This document shows, one piece after another, positions 8,445-14,330 of a DNA stretch of 14,330 nucleotides. Each line of letters begins with the position of its first letter. Position 1 is the stretch's first letter. Source of the DNA: Frankiales bacterium (GTDB lineage Bacteria > Actinomycetota > Actinomycetes > Mycobacteriales > SCTD01). Location of the stretch: assembly GCA_025464695.1 (NCBI GenBank), contig JAODNQ010000166.1, positions 1 through 14,330 on the forward strand, read 5' to 3'. The notes beneath the pieces were generated by a model. It was not told the origin of the DNA and made no database searches. It saw only the letters and a list, made by a program, of their open reading frames with translations. A program made the position numbers and the translations under genes.

Positions 8445-8698
8445 GCGGCACCTCCCGGCCGTGGGTCCGGCTTCGTGGCGTGCTTGCGGACGAGATCGAC
8501 GACCTGCTGGGTGTCCGCAGCGGCGCCGCTTCGCGTTAGCAGGTCCCGGAGCGCTGTGGCGACCGGTTCTGGGATGGACTCGTCGTTATGGACGGAGGTC
8601 AGGAAGTTCTCTATGACGGTAATGCGGACAGTGCTCAAATCGCGGCCTTCGGGTGCTCGGGAGCCTTCGCTCCCATCGCTGCGGGTCGCGACGTCCAA
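8441..8698 (-). CDS. Small unrecognised protein coupled to the Rad50-like ATPase
   Basis: 85 aa if started at the TTG at 8698. Its TGA (8443-8441) overlaps the ATPase GTG as GTGA, which implies translational coupling and a joint function. The N-terminal 20 residues are Ser/Gly/Arg-rich and may not be translated: an in-frame TTG (LSTVRITVIENF) would give about 65 aa. The rest looks helical (IPEPVATALRDLL, ADTQQVVDLVRK) and ends PDPRPGGAA. The frame is open upstream of 8698 for only about nine more codons (RVVTKRENL) after a TAA, with no standard start in them, so the N-terminus is uncertain. I do not recognise the family; it may be an accessory or adaptor subunit of the ATPase. Confidence 0.65.
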   Translation of the reverse strand: MDVATRSDGSEGSRAPEGRDLSTVRITVIENFLTSVHNDESIPEPVATALRDLLTRSGAAADTQQVVDLVRKHATKPDPRPGGAA

Positions 8699-8901
8699 CA
8701 GGTTCTCACGCTTCGTGACGACTCGTTAGGGATCAGAGCTTCCTCGTTGACGCTGTCGCGGTGAGTCCTGTGCGAGGTTCGAGCCCGAAGCAGAAGTTGC
8801 ATCGAGATCCGACGCCCCGTACCGCTCACACCCGCCGATGTCAGCCGTGAGCAGCACCGCGCGCGGCCTGTCGGAGGTGACGTCGCCTGGCGGTCCAAGT
8901 C

Positions 8902-8929
8902 CGCTCATCGGCATGAGCGAACGTTCGTC
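8902..8929. repeat. Imperfect direct repeat, right copy, with palindromic core
   Basis: 24 of 28 bases match 4452-4479 in direct orientation. The core CGAACGTTCG is a perfect 10-base palindrome here, but CGGATGTTCG in the left copy. It lies 254 bp upstream of the integrase start. Confidence 0.6.
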
Positions 8930-9170
8930 AGCCGCTTGACGAGCTTCCGAGCGCAGACCTGACGGTGCTCGGCGGTCAGCCGTGACCGGCGGCTCGGGCC
9001 GGAACATCCGAGGCGAAACGCCCACCTCGCCTCCGCCTGAGGGCCGCGACTAGTTCTCCACAACTTCGCGTCCCGGCCGTCGCAGGCGTCAAGAACGCCG
9101 TCATGGTCGAGCAGCACATGCCCACCGGGCGGGGGTGCTCGTGCCCGCCCAGGGCTACTCACCGAGTGCT

Positions 9171-9176
9171 GGAGGA
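9171..9176 (+). promoter_or_regulatory. Ribosome binding site fixing the integrase start
   Basis: GGAGGA six bases before the ATG at 9183. The frame is open further upstream to a GTG at 9135, but that start has no comparable site. Confidence 0.8.
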
Positions 9177-9182
9177 CGAGTC

Positions 9183-10463
9183 ATGGCCGACCACAAGCGG
9201 CGCGGGTACGGCGACGGCGGCGTGAGCCCCTACGACACGGCCGCCGGCGAGCGCTTCAGCATCGTCTTCCGGGCCTTCGATCCCAAGCGCGGGGAGTCGC
9301 GTCAGTTCCGGGAGCGCGGCTTCAAGACGCGCCGGGAGGCCCAGACGGCGCTGCGGCAGCGCGTGGCCGAGGCCGAAGCCGGCCAGCACGTCGCCCCCGA
9401 CGCCGAGACCCTCGCCGACTGGGTCGAGCGCTGGCTCGTCGCGGAGAAGACACAGGTCCGGCCCAGCACCTGGAGCTCCTACTCCCGGAACCTCCAGCTC
9501 CACGTCGTGCCGGCGCTCGCCTCGAAGCGCCTGCAGCACCTGCGGCCGTCATACCTCTCCGGCCTCTACGCCCGGCTGCTCGAGGGCGGACGAGCCGACC
9601 ACGCGTCCGGCCGAGGGCTGTCGCCCCGCACCGTCCGGTACATCCACACCATCTTGCGCAAGTGCCTGCAGGGCGCCGTCGACGAGGAGGGGCTGCTGCA
9701 GACCAATCCGGCCGCGAAGGCCAAGCCACCCAAGGCGTCCGCCAGCGGCGACAAGCACACGAAGATCTCGTACTGGACCGGCCCGCAGGTCGGGCAGTTC
9801 CTCGAGCGGACCGCGTACCAGCGGCACCACGCCGCCTGGCTGCTGCTCGCGACCACCGGCATGCGGCGCGGGGAGGCCCTGGGCCTAGCCTGGGCCGACC
9901 TGGACCTGGAGGTCGGCCGGCTCTCCGTGCGCCGGACCCTGGTCGACCTGCTGGCCGGTGCAGTCCCCGTCTGGTCGGACCCCAAGACCGCAAAATGGCG
10001 GCGCACAGTCGACCTCGATGAACGCACCGTTGCCGTTCTCCGGTCACATCGGGCCAGCCAGGCCAGAGAGCGCCTCTCGACGGGTCCGAGCTACGAGCAG
10101 CACGACCTCGTCCCCGCGATGCCGGACGGCAGGCCCGTCCACCCCGAGCGGTCTAGCCGCGACACCGAGACCGTCGCCCGCTCCGACCTGCCCCGCATCC
10201 GGCCGCACGACCTGCGCCACACCTGGGCCGTGCTGGCCCTCCAGGCCGGTGTGCACCCCAAGGTCGTCCAGGAGCGACTGGGCCACTCCGGCATCAGCTT
10301 CACGCTCGACACCTACAGCCACGTCCTGCCCGCCAGGCAGACCAACGCAGCAGCCCAGGTCGCGGCGCTGATCTTCGGCTCGACACCGAGCCGACGCACC
10401 CGCACCGACCCGGTGACAGTCCGCTCGCATACGTCCTTGTTGGCTTGGAAGCAGCGGGTCTGA
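9183..10463 (+). CDS. Tyrosine recombinase (site-specific integrase)
   Basis: 426 aa from the ATG at 9183. Residues about 24-66 form an arm-type DNA-binding region (FDPKRGESRQFRERGFKTRR). A SAM-like core-binding domain covers about 75-185 (LADWVERWL, RPSTWSSYSRNL, SPRTVRYIHTILRK, NPA). The catalytic domain shows TTGMRRGEALGL (Arg228), the beta-hairpin Lys region PKTAKWRRT (Lys268/Lys271), HDLRHT (His342, Arg345), LGHSG (His368) and the nucleophile in DTYSHV (Tyr378). All expected catalytic residues are present, so it looks functional. It would cut and rejoin DNA at attP/attB to integrate or excise the element. Its 3' end faces the tRNA-Leu 3' end 76 bp away, the usual arrangement for actinobacterial elements. 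No excisionase gene is seen next to it. Confidence 0.96.
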   Translation: MADHKRRGYGDGGVSPYDTAAGERFSIVFRAFDPKRGESRQFRERGFKTRREAQTALRQRVAEAEAGQHVAPDAETLADWVERWLVAEKTQVRPSTWSSYSRNLQLHVVPALASKRLQHLRPSYLSGLYARLLEGGRADHASGRGLSPRTVRYIHTILRKCLQGAVDEEGLLQTNPAAKAKPPKASASGDKHTKISYWTGPQVGQFLERTAYQRHHAAWLLLATTGMRRGEALGLAWADLDLEVGRLSVRRTLVDLLAGAVPVWSDPKTAKWRRTVDLDERTVAVLRSHRASQARERLSTGPSYEQHDLVPAMPDGRPVHPERSSRDTETVARSDLPRIRPHDLRHTWAVLALQAGVHPKVVQERLGHSGISFTLDTYSHVLPARQTNAAAQVAALIFGSTPSRRTRTDPVTVRSHTSLLAWKQRV

Positions 10464-10502
10464 GGGCACCTGTCACCACAGGCTCCTCGACGACCAGAGC
10501 CC

Positions 10503-10523
10503 CTGACCAGAGATGCTGGTCAG
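10503..10523. terminator. Hairpin terminator between integrase and tRNA-Leu
   Basis: CTGACCAG (10503-10510), loop AGATG, CTGGTCAG (10516-10523): a perfect 8-bp stem. On the plus strand it is followed by AGGCCCTTT. It lies between the convergent integrase and tRNA-Leu genes and may serve both. Confidence 0.75.
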
Positions 10524-10539
10524 AGGCCCTTTGATCTTG

Positions 10540-10625
10540 TGTCCGAGGGGGGACTTGAACCCCCATTCCCCGTAAAGGGAACTAGCACCTCAAGCTAGCG
10601 CGTCTGCCAATTCCGCCACCCGGAC
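10540..10625 (-). tRNA. tRNA-Leu (anticodon GAG)
   Basis: The reverse strand folds as a class II tRNA of 86 nt including the discriminator A. Acceptor GTCCGGG pairs with CTCGGAC with one G-U. D-arm region is TGGCGGAATTGGCAGACGCG. The anticodon stem CTAGC/GCTAG encloses loop TTGAGGT with anticodon GAG (10589-10591), reading CUC and CUU leucine codons. The long variable arm (TTCCC ... GGGGAA) is typical of tRNA-Leu, and the T-arm is GGGGGTTCAAGTCCCCC. The 3' CCA is not encoded. It appears intact despite the adjacent integrase, as expected when an element restores the 3' end on insertion. Confidence 0.97.
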
Positions 10626-10671
10626 GAGGTGACCCGGCGACGTCCACCGGGGCGGGGGCAACCATAGCAAC

Positions 10672-10677
10672 TACGGT
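10672..10677 (+). promoter_or_regulatory. Probable -10 hexamer of a leaderless promoter
   Basis: TACGGT with exactly seven bases before the GTG at 10685. This spacing puts the transcription start at the start codon, as in leaderless actinobacterial genes. No clear -35 is visible. Confidence 0.5.
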
Positions 10678-10684
10678 CGACGCC

Positions 10685-10933
10685 GTGAGCAGACCCGACC
10701 GCGAGGACCTGTCCCGGCAGCAGGAGGCCCTGGCGCAGGCCCGGGCCGACCTGGCCGTCGCCCTCGACGACCTGTCGTCGGAGGCCCACACGGCGTCGCG
10801 CGCGGCCCGCAGCAAGCGCGGGGTCCCGGACCTGCCCGCCGTGCACGCTGCGGCCCGCGCGGTGGAGCGCGCCGAGGAGGCGCTCGACCTCGCCGCCCTT
10901 GACGTGCGGACCGCCGCCGGCGAGGACGCCTAG
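10685..10933 (+). CDS. Small hypothetical coiled-coil protein
   Basis: 82 aa from GTG at 10685, rich in Ala, Asp, Glu and Arg. The sequence is almost entirely heptad-like helix (SRQQEALAQARADLAVALDD; AVERAEEALDLAALDVR), with a short break near GVPDLP. No signal peptide or membrane span. No ribosome site precedes it, which fits the leaderless promoter at 10672. Its TAG overlaps the stop of the convergent Lys-rich gene by three bases. I do not recognise the family. Confidence 0.7.
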   Translation: MSRPDREDLSRQQEALAQARADLAVALDDLSSEAHTASRAARSKRGVPDLPAVHAAARAVERAEEALDLAALDVRTAAGEDA

Positions 10934-11100
10934 CCCGACACGACCTTCTCGGCCACGAGGGACAGCGCGAACAGGACTCCCACGAGGTTCGTGACCCGCT
11001 CGAGCAGCCGGCCCTTGACCTTGACCTTGACCTTCTCGGCCTTTGCAGGGCCGCCCTTGCCCGGCCCCTTGCCGGCCTTGGGCTCCTTGGTCTTCGCCAC
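10930..11100 (-). CDS. Small Lys-rich protein with one hydrophobic helix
   Basis: 56 aa from GTG at 11100 (MAKTKEPKAGKGPGKGG), with GGGAGG about six bases upstream. The N-terminal half is strongly basic with alternating Lys (EKVKVKVKGR). The C-terminal half has one hydrophobic stretch (VTNLVGVLFALSLVA) that could be a membrane helix, with the basic tail inside the cell. A longer frame upstream of this GTG is shadow-like, so the start is set by the ribosome site. Function unknown; nucleic-acid or membrane-surface binding is possible but unsupported. Confidence 0.7.
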   Translation of the reverse strand: MAKTKEPKAGKGPGKGGPAKAEKVKVKVKGRLLERVTNLVGVLFALSLVAEKVVSG

Positions 11101-11178
11101 GGCGACCTCCCTGTCGTCGAGGAGGTCCTCGGCGCCAGAGCCGTCCACCTGCTCACCCGACCGGGCACACTCCCGCCC

Positions 11179-11712
11179 GTGACCCGGTGCGTGCTCCTGC
11201 TGCGCGGCCTCAACGTCGGCAAGGCGAACCGCATCCGCATGCCCGACCTCGTCGTCCTCGTCGAGCAGGCCGGCGGCGAGGCGGTCAGCACCTACGTGCA
11301 GAGCGGCAACGTCCTCGCCGACGCCGACGACCCCGTCGCGCTGGCCGCCCGGCTCGAGCGCGCCCTGGCCGACGTCGGGATCTCCAGCCCCGTGCTCGTC
11401 CGCAGCCGCGCCGACCTCGACGACGTGATCGCGTCCGACCCGTTCGCAGGGCGCGACCTGGACCCGAAGCTCGTGCACGTCGCGTTCCTGTCCGGCCCGC
11501 CGGACGCCGCCGCGGTGGCAGCGGTCGACCACGCCGCCCTGCTGCCCGAGGAGCTCGTGGTGCGCGGCCGCGAGCTCTACCTCTGGTACGCCGAGGGCGT
11601 GCAGCGCAGCAGGCTGGACCGGGTCACGAGGGGGTTCGGCGTGGTCGCCACCGCCCGCAACTGGCGCACGGTGAACGCCCTCCGCGACCTGCTCGCGGGC
11701 GCGAGCGGATAG
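11179..11712 (+). CDS. DUF1697 family protein
   Basis: 177 aa from GTG at 11179. The N-terminal signature CVLLLRGLNVGKANRIRMPD and STYVQSGNVLAD match the DUF1697 family over its usual length of about 175-180 aa. It ends with the family-like RNWRTVNALRDL. Cytosolic, no known activity for the family. A CACACT hexamer seven bases before the GTG may be a weak leaderless -10. The gene is divergent from the Lys-rich gene, with 78 bp between the two start codons. Its TAG is the first half of the next gene's likely -10. Confidence 0.9.
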   Translation: MTRCVLLLRGLNVGKANRIRMPDLVVLVEQAGGEAVSTYVQSGNVLADADDPVALAARLERALADVGISSPVLVRSRADLDDVIASDPFAGRDLDPKLVHVAFLSGPPDAAAVAAVDHAALLPEELVVRGRELYLWYAEGVQRSRLDRVTRGFGVVATARNWRTVNALRDLLAGASG

Positions 11713-11715
11713 CGT
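11710..11715 (+). promoter_or_regulatory. Probable -10 hexamer of a leaderless promoter, overlapping a stop codon
   Basis: TAGCGT, seven bases before the ATG at 11723. Its first three bases are the TAG stop of the DUF1697 gene. The arrangement suggests separate transcription of the following gene from its own leaderless start. Confidence 0.5.
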
Positions 11716-11722
11716 CGGCCGC

Positions 11723-12007
11723 ATGGTCCTCGAGGTCGCCCTGATCGACGTGAAGCCCGGCTCGGAGAGCGCCTTCTCTGCCGCGTACGGGCAGGCGAAG
11801 GAGCTCATCGCGACCCTGCCCGGGGCGGGCGCGATGCGCATGACGCAGGGCGTGGAGACGCCGACCCGCTTCGTGCTGCTGGTCGAGTGGGACTCCGTCG
11901 AGGCGCACCAGGAGTTCCGCGACAGCGAGCGCTTCGGACAGTGGCGCGCCCTGATCGGTCCCCACTTCGCCGGCCCGCCGCACGTGGAGCACTTCCAGGA
12001 CGTCTAG
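11723..12007 (+). CDS. Antibiotic biosynthesis monooxygenase (ABM)-fold protein
   Basis: 94 aa from ATG at 11723. The pattern is a single dimeric alpha/beta-barrel (ferredoxin-like) domain: VALIDVKPGSESAFSAAY, a helix to the middle, RFVLLVEWDSVEAHQEFRDS, and a C-terminal HVEHFQDV. The full length fits one ABM domain. Members are small cofactor-free oxygenases or quinol-related enzymes, many of unknown substrate. No signal peptide. It lies 10 bp after DUF1697 and abuts the convergent SDR gene with no spacer (TAG followed directly by CTA). Confidence 0.85.
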   Translation: MVLEVALIDVKPGSESAFSAAYGQAKELIATLPGAGAMRMTQGVETPTRFVLLVEWDSVEAHQEFRDSERFGQWRALIGPHFAGPPHVEHFQDV

Positions 12008-12877
12008 CTACGGCATCGGCATCCCGCCGGCCACCGTCAGCCGCTCCCCGGTGATGTAGCTGGCGGCGTCGGAGGCCAGGAAGACGAACGCGTTGGCCAC
12101 CTCGACCGGCTGACCCGCCCGTCCGAGGGGCGTCTCGCTGCCGAAGTCCTCGACCTGCTCGGGCGGCATGGTCGCCGGGATGAGCGGCGTCCAGATCGGG
12201 CCGGGCGCCACCGTGTTCACCCGGATGCCGCGCGGCGCCAGCTCCTGCGCCAGGCTCTTGGTCATGTTCACCAGCGCGGCCTTGGTCGCGGCGTAGTCCA
12301 TCAGCGCCGGCGTCGGCTCGTAGGCCTGCACCGAGCTGGTGACGAGGATGCTCGAGCCGGGCTGCAGGTGCGGCAGCGCCGACTGCACCAGCCAGAAGAA
12401 GGCGTACACGTTGGTGCGGAAGACCCGGTCGACCTGCGCGGTCGAGAAGTCGGCGATCCCGCCCTGGGTCATCTGGTAGGCCGCGTTCGACACGAGCAGG
12501 TCCAGGCCGCCGAGCTCCTGCACCGCTGCCCCGACGACGCCGCGGGCGAAGGCCTCGTCGGTGAGGTCGCCCGGCAGGGAGACCCCCTGGCGTCCGGCGG
12601 CCGTCACCAGTCGGACGGTCTCGTCGGCGTCGGACTGCTCGTCCGGCAGGTGCACGACCGCGACGTCGGCGCCCTCGCGGGCGAAGGCGACGGCGACGGC
12701 CCGCCCGATGCCCGAGTCGCCCCCGGTGACCAGGGCCCGCTTCCCGAGCAGGCGGCCGCTGCCGACGTAGGAGTCCTCGCCGTGGTCGGGCTGCACCTGC
12801 AGGTCGGTGGTGAGACCCGGGTGCTCGACCTGCTCGGCGCCGGGCTGGGGGGTGGTCGACGTGGTGGGGTCGGTCAT
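12008..12877 (-). CDS. Classical short-chain dehydrogenase/reductase, YghA/YhdF-like
   Basis: 289 aa from ATG at 12877. A polar N-terminal extension of about 45 residues precedes the Rossmann fold, as in YhdF/YghA-like (stress-linked) SDRs. Nucleotide-binding TGGDSGIG is at 51-58, NAAYQ at 131-135, structural Asn156, and the catalytic set Ser182, Tyr195, Lys199 (YAATK). The C-terminal part has PGPIWTPLIP and SYITGERLTVAGG. NAD(P)H-dependent reduction or oxidation of a small alcohol or carbonyl is expected; the substrate is unknown. The frame upstream of 12877 runs through the GST gene as a shadow and is excluded. It is divergent from the GST-like gene across 60 bp. Confidence 0.93.
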   Translation of the reverse strand: MTDPTTSTTPQPGAEQVEHPGLTTDLQVQPDHGEDSYVGSGRLLGKRALVTGGDSGIGRAVAVAFAREGADVAVVHLPDEQSDADETVRLVTAAGRQGVSLPGDLTDEAFARGVVGAAVQELGGLDLLVSNAAYQMTQGGIADFSTAQVDRVFRTNVYAFFWLVQSALPHLQPGSSILVTSSVQAYEPTPALMDYAATKAALVNMTKSLAQELAPRGIRVNTVAPGPIWTPLIPATMPPEQVEDFGSETPLGRAGQPVEVANAFVFLASDAASYITGERLTVAGGMPMP

Positions 12878-12890
12878 GCCGGAGCCGGTG

Positions 12891-12906
12891 CCCGTCCGGG
12901 GACGGG
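12891..12906. promoter_or_regulatory. Inverted repeat in the SDR-GST divergent intergenic region
   Basis: CCCGTCC, GG, GGACGGG: perfect 7-base arms with a two-base spacer, centred in the 60-bp gap between the two divergent starts. Its position fits an operator for a shared regulator, but no regulator gene is seen nearby and GC-rich palindromes can be fortuitous. Confidence 0.35.
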
Positions 12907-12937
12907 TCACACGACCGGGGCGGGGCAGGGACGGTGC

Positions 12938-13942
12938 ATGCCGTACGTCGAGCAGGGCGAGTTCACCCGGGACACGCAGTACGTCCCGGACCGCATCACC
13001 GCCGACGGGAGGGACGGCTGGCCGGTCGAGCCGGGGCGCTACCGCCTGGTGGTCAGCCGGGCCTGCCCGTGGGCCAGCAGGGCGGTCATCGTGCGCCGCC
13101 TGCTGGGGCTCGAGGACGCCCTGAGCATGGGCGTGTGCGGCCCGACGCACGACGAGCGCAGCTGGACCTTCGACCTCGACCCCGGCGGCCGCGACCCCGT
13201 GCTGGGCTACGAGCGGCTGCAGGAGGCCTTCTTCGCCCGCTACCCCGACTACCCGCGCGGCATCACGGTGCCGGCGATCGTCGAGGTCGAGAGCGGCACG
13301 CTCGTCACGAACGACTTCGGGCAGATGACGCTCGACCTCATCACGGAGTGGACCGCCCACCACCGCGAGGGCGCACCCGACCTCTACCCCGAGCACCTGC
13401 GGGAGGAGTTCGCGGTCGTCGACAAGCGGGTGTTCACCGAGGTGAACAACGGCGTCTACCGCTGCGGGTTCGCCGGCTCGCAGGGCGCGTACGAGGCGGC
13501 CTACGACCGCCTGTTCACCGCACTCGACTGGTTGGAGGAGCGGCTCGCCGGCCAGCGCTACCTGCTGGGCGACACGATCACCGAGGCCGACGTCCGGCTG
13601 TTCACGACGCTGGTGCGCTTCGACCCCGTCTACCACGGCCACTTCAAGGCCAACCGGACCAAGCTGGCCGAGATGCCGGTGCTGTGGGCCTACGCCCGTG
13701 ACCTGTTCCAGACCCCCGGCTTCGGCGACACCGTCGACTTCGCCCACATCAAGAGCCACTACTACGAGGTCCACCGCGACATCAACCCGACCGGCATCGT
13801 CCCGAAGGGGCCGGAGCTGGCGGGCTGGCTGACGGCGCACGGCCGCGAGGAGCTCGGCGGGCGGCCGTGGGGCGACGGCACTCCCCCGCCGCCGGTCGCC
13901 GAGGCGGAGCGGGTCGACCCCGGGCACACGCCTCTCAGCTGA
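12938..13942 (+). CDS. Xi-class glutathione S-transferase-like hydroquinone reductase (YqjG/ECM4 type)
   Basis: 334 aa from ATG at 12938, with GGGA seven bases before it. The open frame extends far upstream, but that part is antisense to the SDR gene. The N-terminal thioredoxin-like domain has the Xi-class active-site motif CPWA (Cys43 in RACPWASRAV), followed by GITVPAIVE and TNDFGQMTLDLITEW. The helical C-terminal domain includes YLLGDTITEADVRLFTTLVR, FDPVYHGHFK, TPGFGDTVDF, HIKSHYYEVH and DINPTGIVPKGP, all typical of the family. Relatives reduce glutathionyl-hydroquinones using the active Cys. Actinobacteria usually make mycothiol instead, so a mycothiol conjugate substrate is a reasonable inference. 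Cytosolic. The stop overlaps the end of the convergent winged-helix gene by eight bases. Confidence 0.93.
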   Translation: MPYVEQGEFTRDTQYVPDRITADGRDGWPVEPGRYRLVVSRACPWASRAVIVRRLLGLEDALSMGVCGPTHDERSWTFDLDPGGRDPVLGYERLQEAFFARYPDYPRGITVPAIVEVESGTLVTNDFGQMTLDLITEWTAHHREGAPDLYPEHLREEFAVVDKRVFTEVNNGVYRCGFAGSQGAYEAAYDRLFTALDWLEERLAGQRYLLGDTITEADVRLFTTLVRFDPVYHGHFKANRTKLAEMPVLWAYARDLFQTPGFGDTVDFAHIKSHYYEVHRDINPTGIVPKGPELAGWLTAHGREELGGRPWGDGTPPPPVAEAERVDPGHTPLS

Positions 13943-14330
13943 GGTACGCCAGCACCGCGTCGGCGTCGTCGGCCAGGGTCTGCGCGACGTCGTCGTCGTA
14001 GGGCTCGAGCGGGGTGACCGCGACCCGTCCGCCGGCGAGCGACCAGGTGGCCACCGCCCGCCCCTCGACCATCGCGAACGGCCGGAACAGCCCGTTGGTC
14101 GTCACGAGCTGCAGGTGCGGCCCGACGACGTCCTCCCGAGAGGTCCAGCCCAGCAGCACCGGCTCGAAGCCGCCGAGCAGCCGCGGCGGCGGGAGCGCGG
14201 GCACCGGCCCCCCGGCCGGTGCCCGCGCGCCGGTCAGGGCCTGCCGCGCCTCGCCCAGCGGTAGGGCGGCCCAGCGCGCGAGGTCACGGGCGTCGGCGGG
14301 CGCGTGACCTGCGAGGTACCGGCGGCCCAG
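13935..14330 (-). CDS. Winged-helix DNA-binding domain protein (HTH_42/YcaQ-like), C-terminal part
   Basis: The frame is open from the right edge to a TGA at 13937-13935, 131 codons; the start lies outside. Visible sequence: LGRRYLAGHAPADARDLARW near the edge, then LLGGFEPVLLGW and LFRPFAMVEGRAVATWSLAG. This order matches the C-terminal half of HTH_42 (YcaQ/AlkX-like) proteins, in which these segments follow the winged helices. Some relatives are DNA glycosylases that open interstrand crosslinks; catalytic residues cannot be checked here because the N-terminal part is missing. Confidence 0.85.
   Translation of the reverse strand: MGRRYLAGHAPADARDLARWAALPLGEARQALTGARAPAGGPVPALPPPRLLGGFEPVLLGWTSREDVVGPHLQLVTTNGLFRPFAMVEGRAVATWSLAGGRVAVTPLEPYDDDVAQTLADDADAVLAYLS

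Larger units (their letters stand above)
8699..9182. other. Stretch without a supported gene upstream of the integrase
   Basis: No convincing reading frame on either strand. Minus-strand open frames (for example one ending LVKRLTNVRSCR at 8905) have shadow-like composition and no ribosome site. An excisionase gene, often found before such integrases, is not seen. The stretch holds the right copy of the direct repeat and should contain the divergent promoters for the integrase and the ATPase pair. Confidence 0.5.

Noticed and set aside
8921..8929. CGAACGTTCG core as an SOS (LexA) box
   Set aside because: The actinobacterial LexA box needs four bases between GAAC and GTTC; here there is no spacer.
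8905..9162. Minus-strand frame of 85 codons upstream of the integrase
   Set aside because: No ribosome site, Arg/Pro/Gly-heavy start, and no recognised motif; not enough to call an excisionase or other gene.
12119..12130. GTCCGAGGGG, matching the tRNA-Leu 3' end, as a possible second attachment site
   Set aside because: Only ten bases match, it lies inside the conserved SDR coding sequence and on the wrong side of the integrase.

Overview
The window is high-GC DNA from an actinobacterium. The evidence is strong G/C preference at third codon positions, several genes that look leaderless (a TANNNT hexamer 7 bases before an ATG or GTG), GTG/TTG starts, a tRNA without an encoded CCA, and neighbours typical of Actinomycetota (DUF1697, Xi-class GST-like reductase, YcaQ-like winged-helix protein). 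Genus cannot be fixed from sequence alone.

Left part (1-4212): the 5' portion of one very large minus-strand gene for a secreted Ig-like repeat protein. The gene is open off the left edge, over 1,400 codons. It has an export signal, an N-terminal domain with a GCCxG motif, an Ig-like domain, a hyalin-repeat (HYR) domain and at least 13 Ig-like repeats. The repeats are arranged in a higher-order unit of about seven domains.

Middle part (4213-10625): a probable genomic island. A tyrosine recombinase (9183-10463) runs toward the 3' end of a tRNA-Leu(GAG) gene (10540-10625, minus), the usual geometry after integration into a tRNA 3' end. Upstream of the integrase, on the minus strand, is a translationally coupled pair: a small unrecognised protein and an 821-aa Rad50/SMC-like ATPase with a CxxC hook and a C-terminal zinc-ribbon-like motif. 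Downstream are a small 4-fold beta flower-like protein with a Gly-Tyr-Pro tail and a PD-(D/E)XK-nuclease-like reading frame cut by an in-frame TAA. An imperfect direct repeat (24/28) lies on both sides of this cargo. The cargo resembles a DNA-conflict (defence) cassette, partly decayed; that role is inference. Three stretches here (4213-4696, 5378-5599, 8699-9182) hold no gene I can support.

Right part (10626-14330): compact host-type chromosome. It holds a small coiled-coil protein, a Lys-rich one-helix membrane protein, a DUF1697 protein, an antibiotic-biosynthesis-monooxygenase-fold protein, an SDR oxidoreductase, a divergently transcribed Xi-class GST-like hydroquinone reductase, and the C-terminal part of a winged-helix YcaQ-like protein. 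Convergent genes here abut or overlap at their stop codons. The SDR, GST and ABM-fold genes suggest quinone/redox or stress metabolism, but no pathway is demonstrated.
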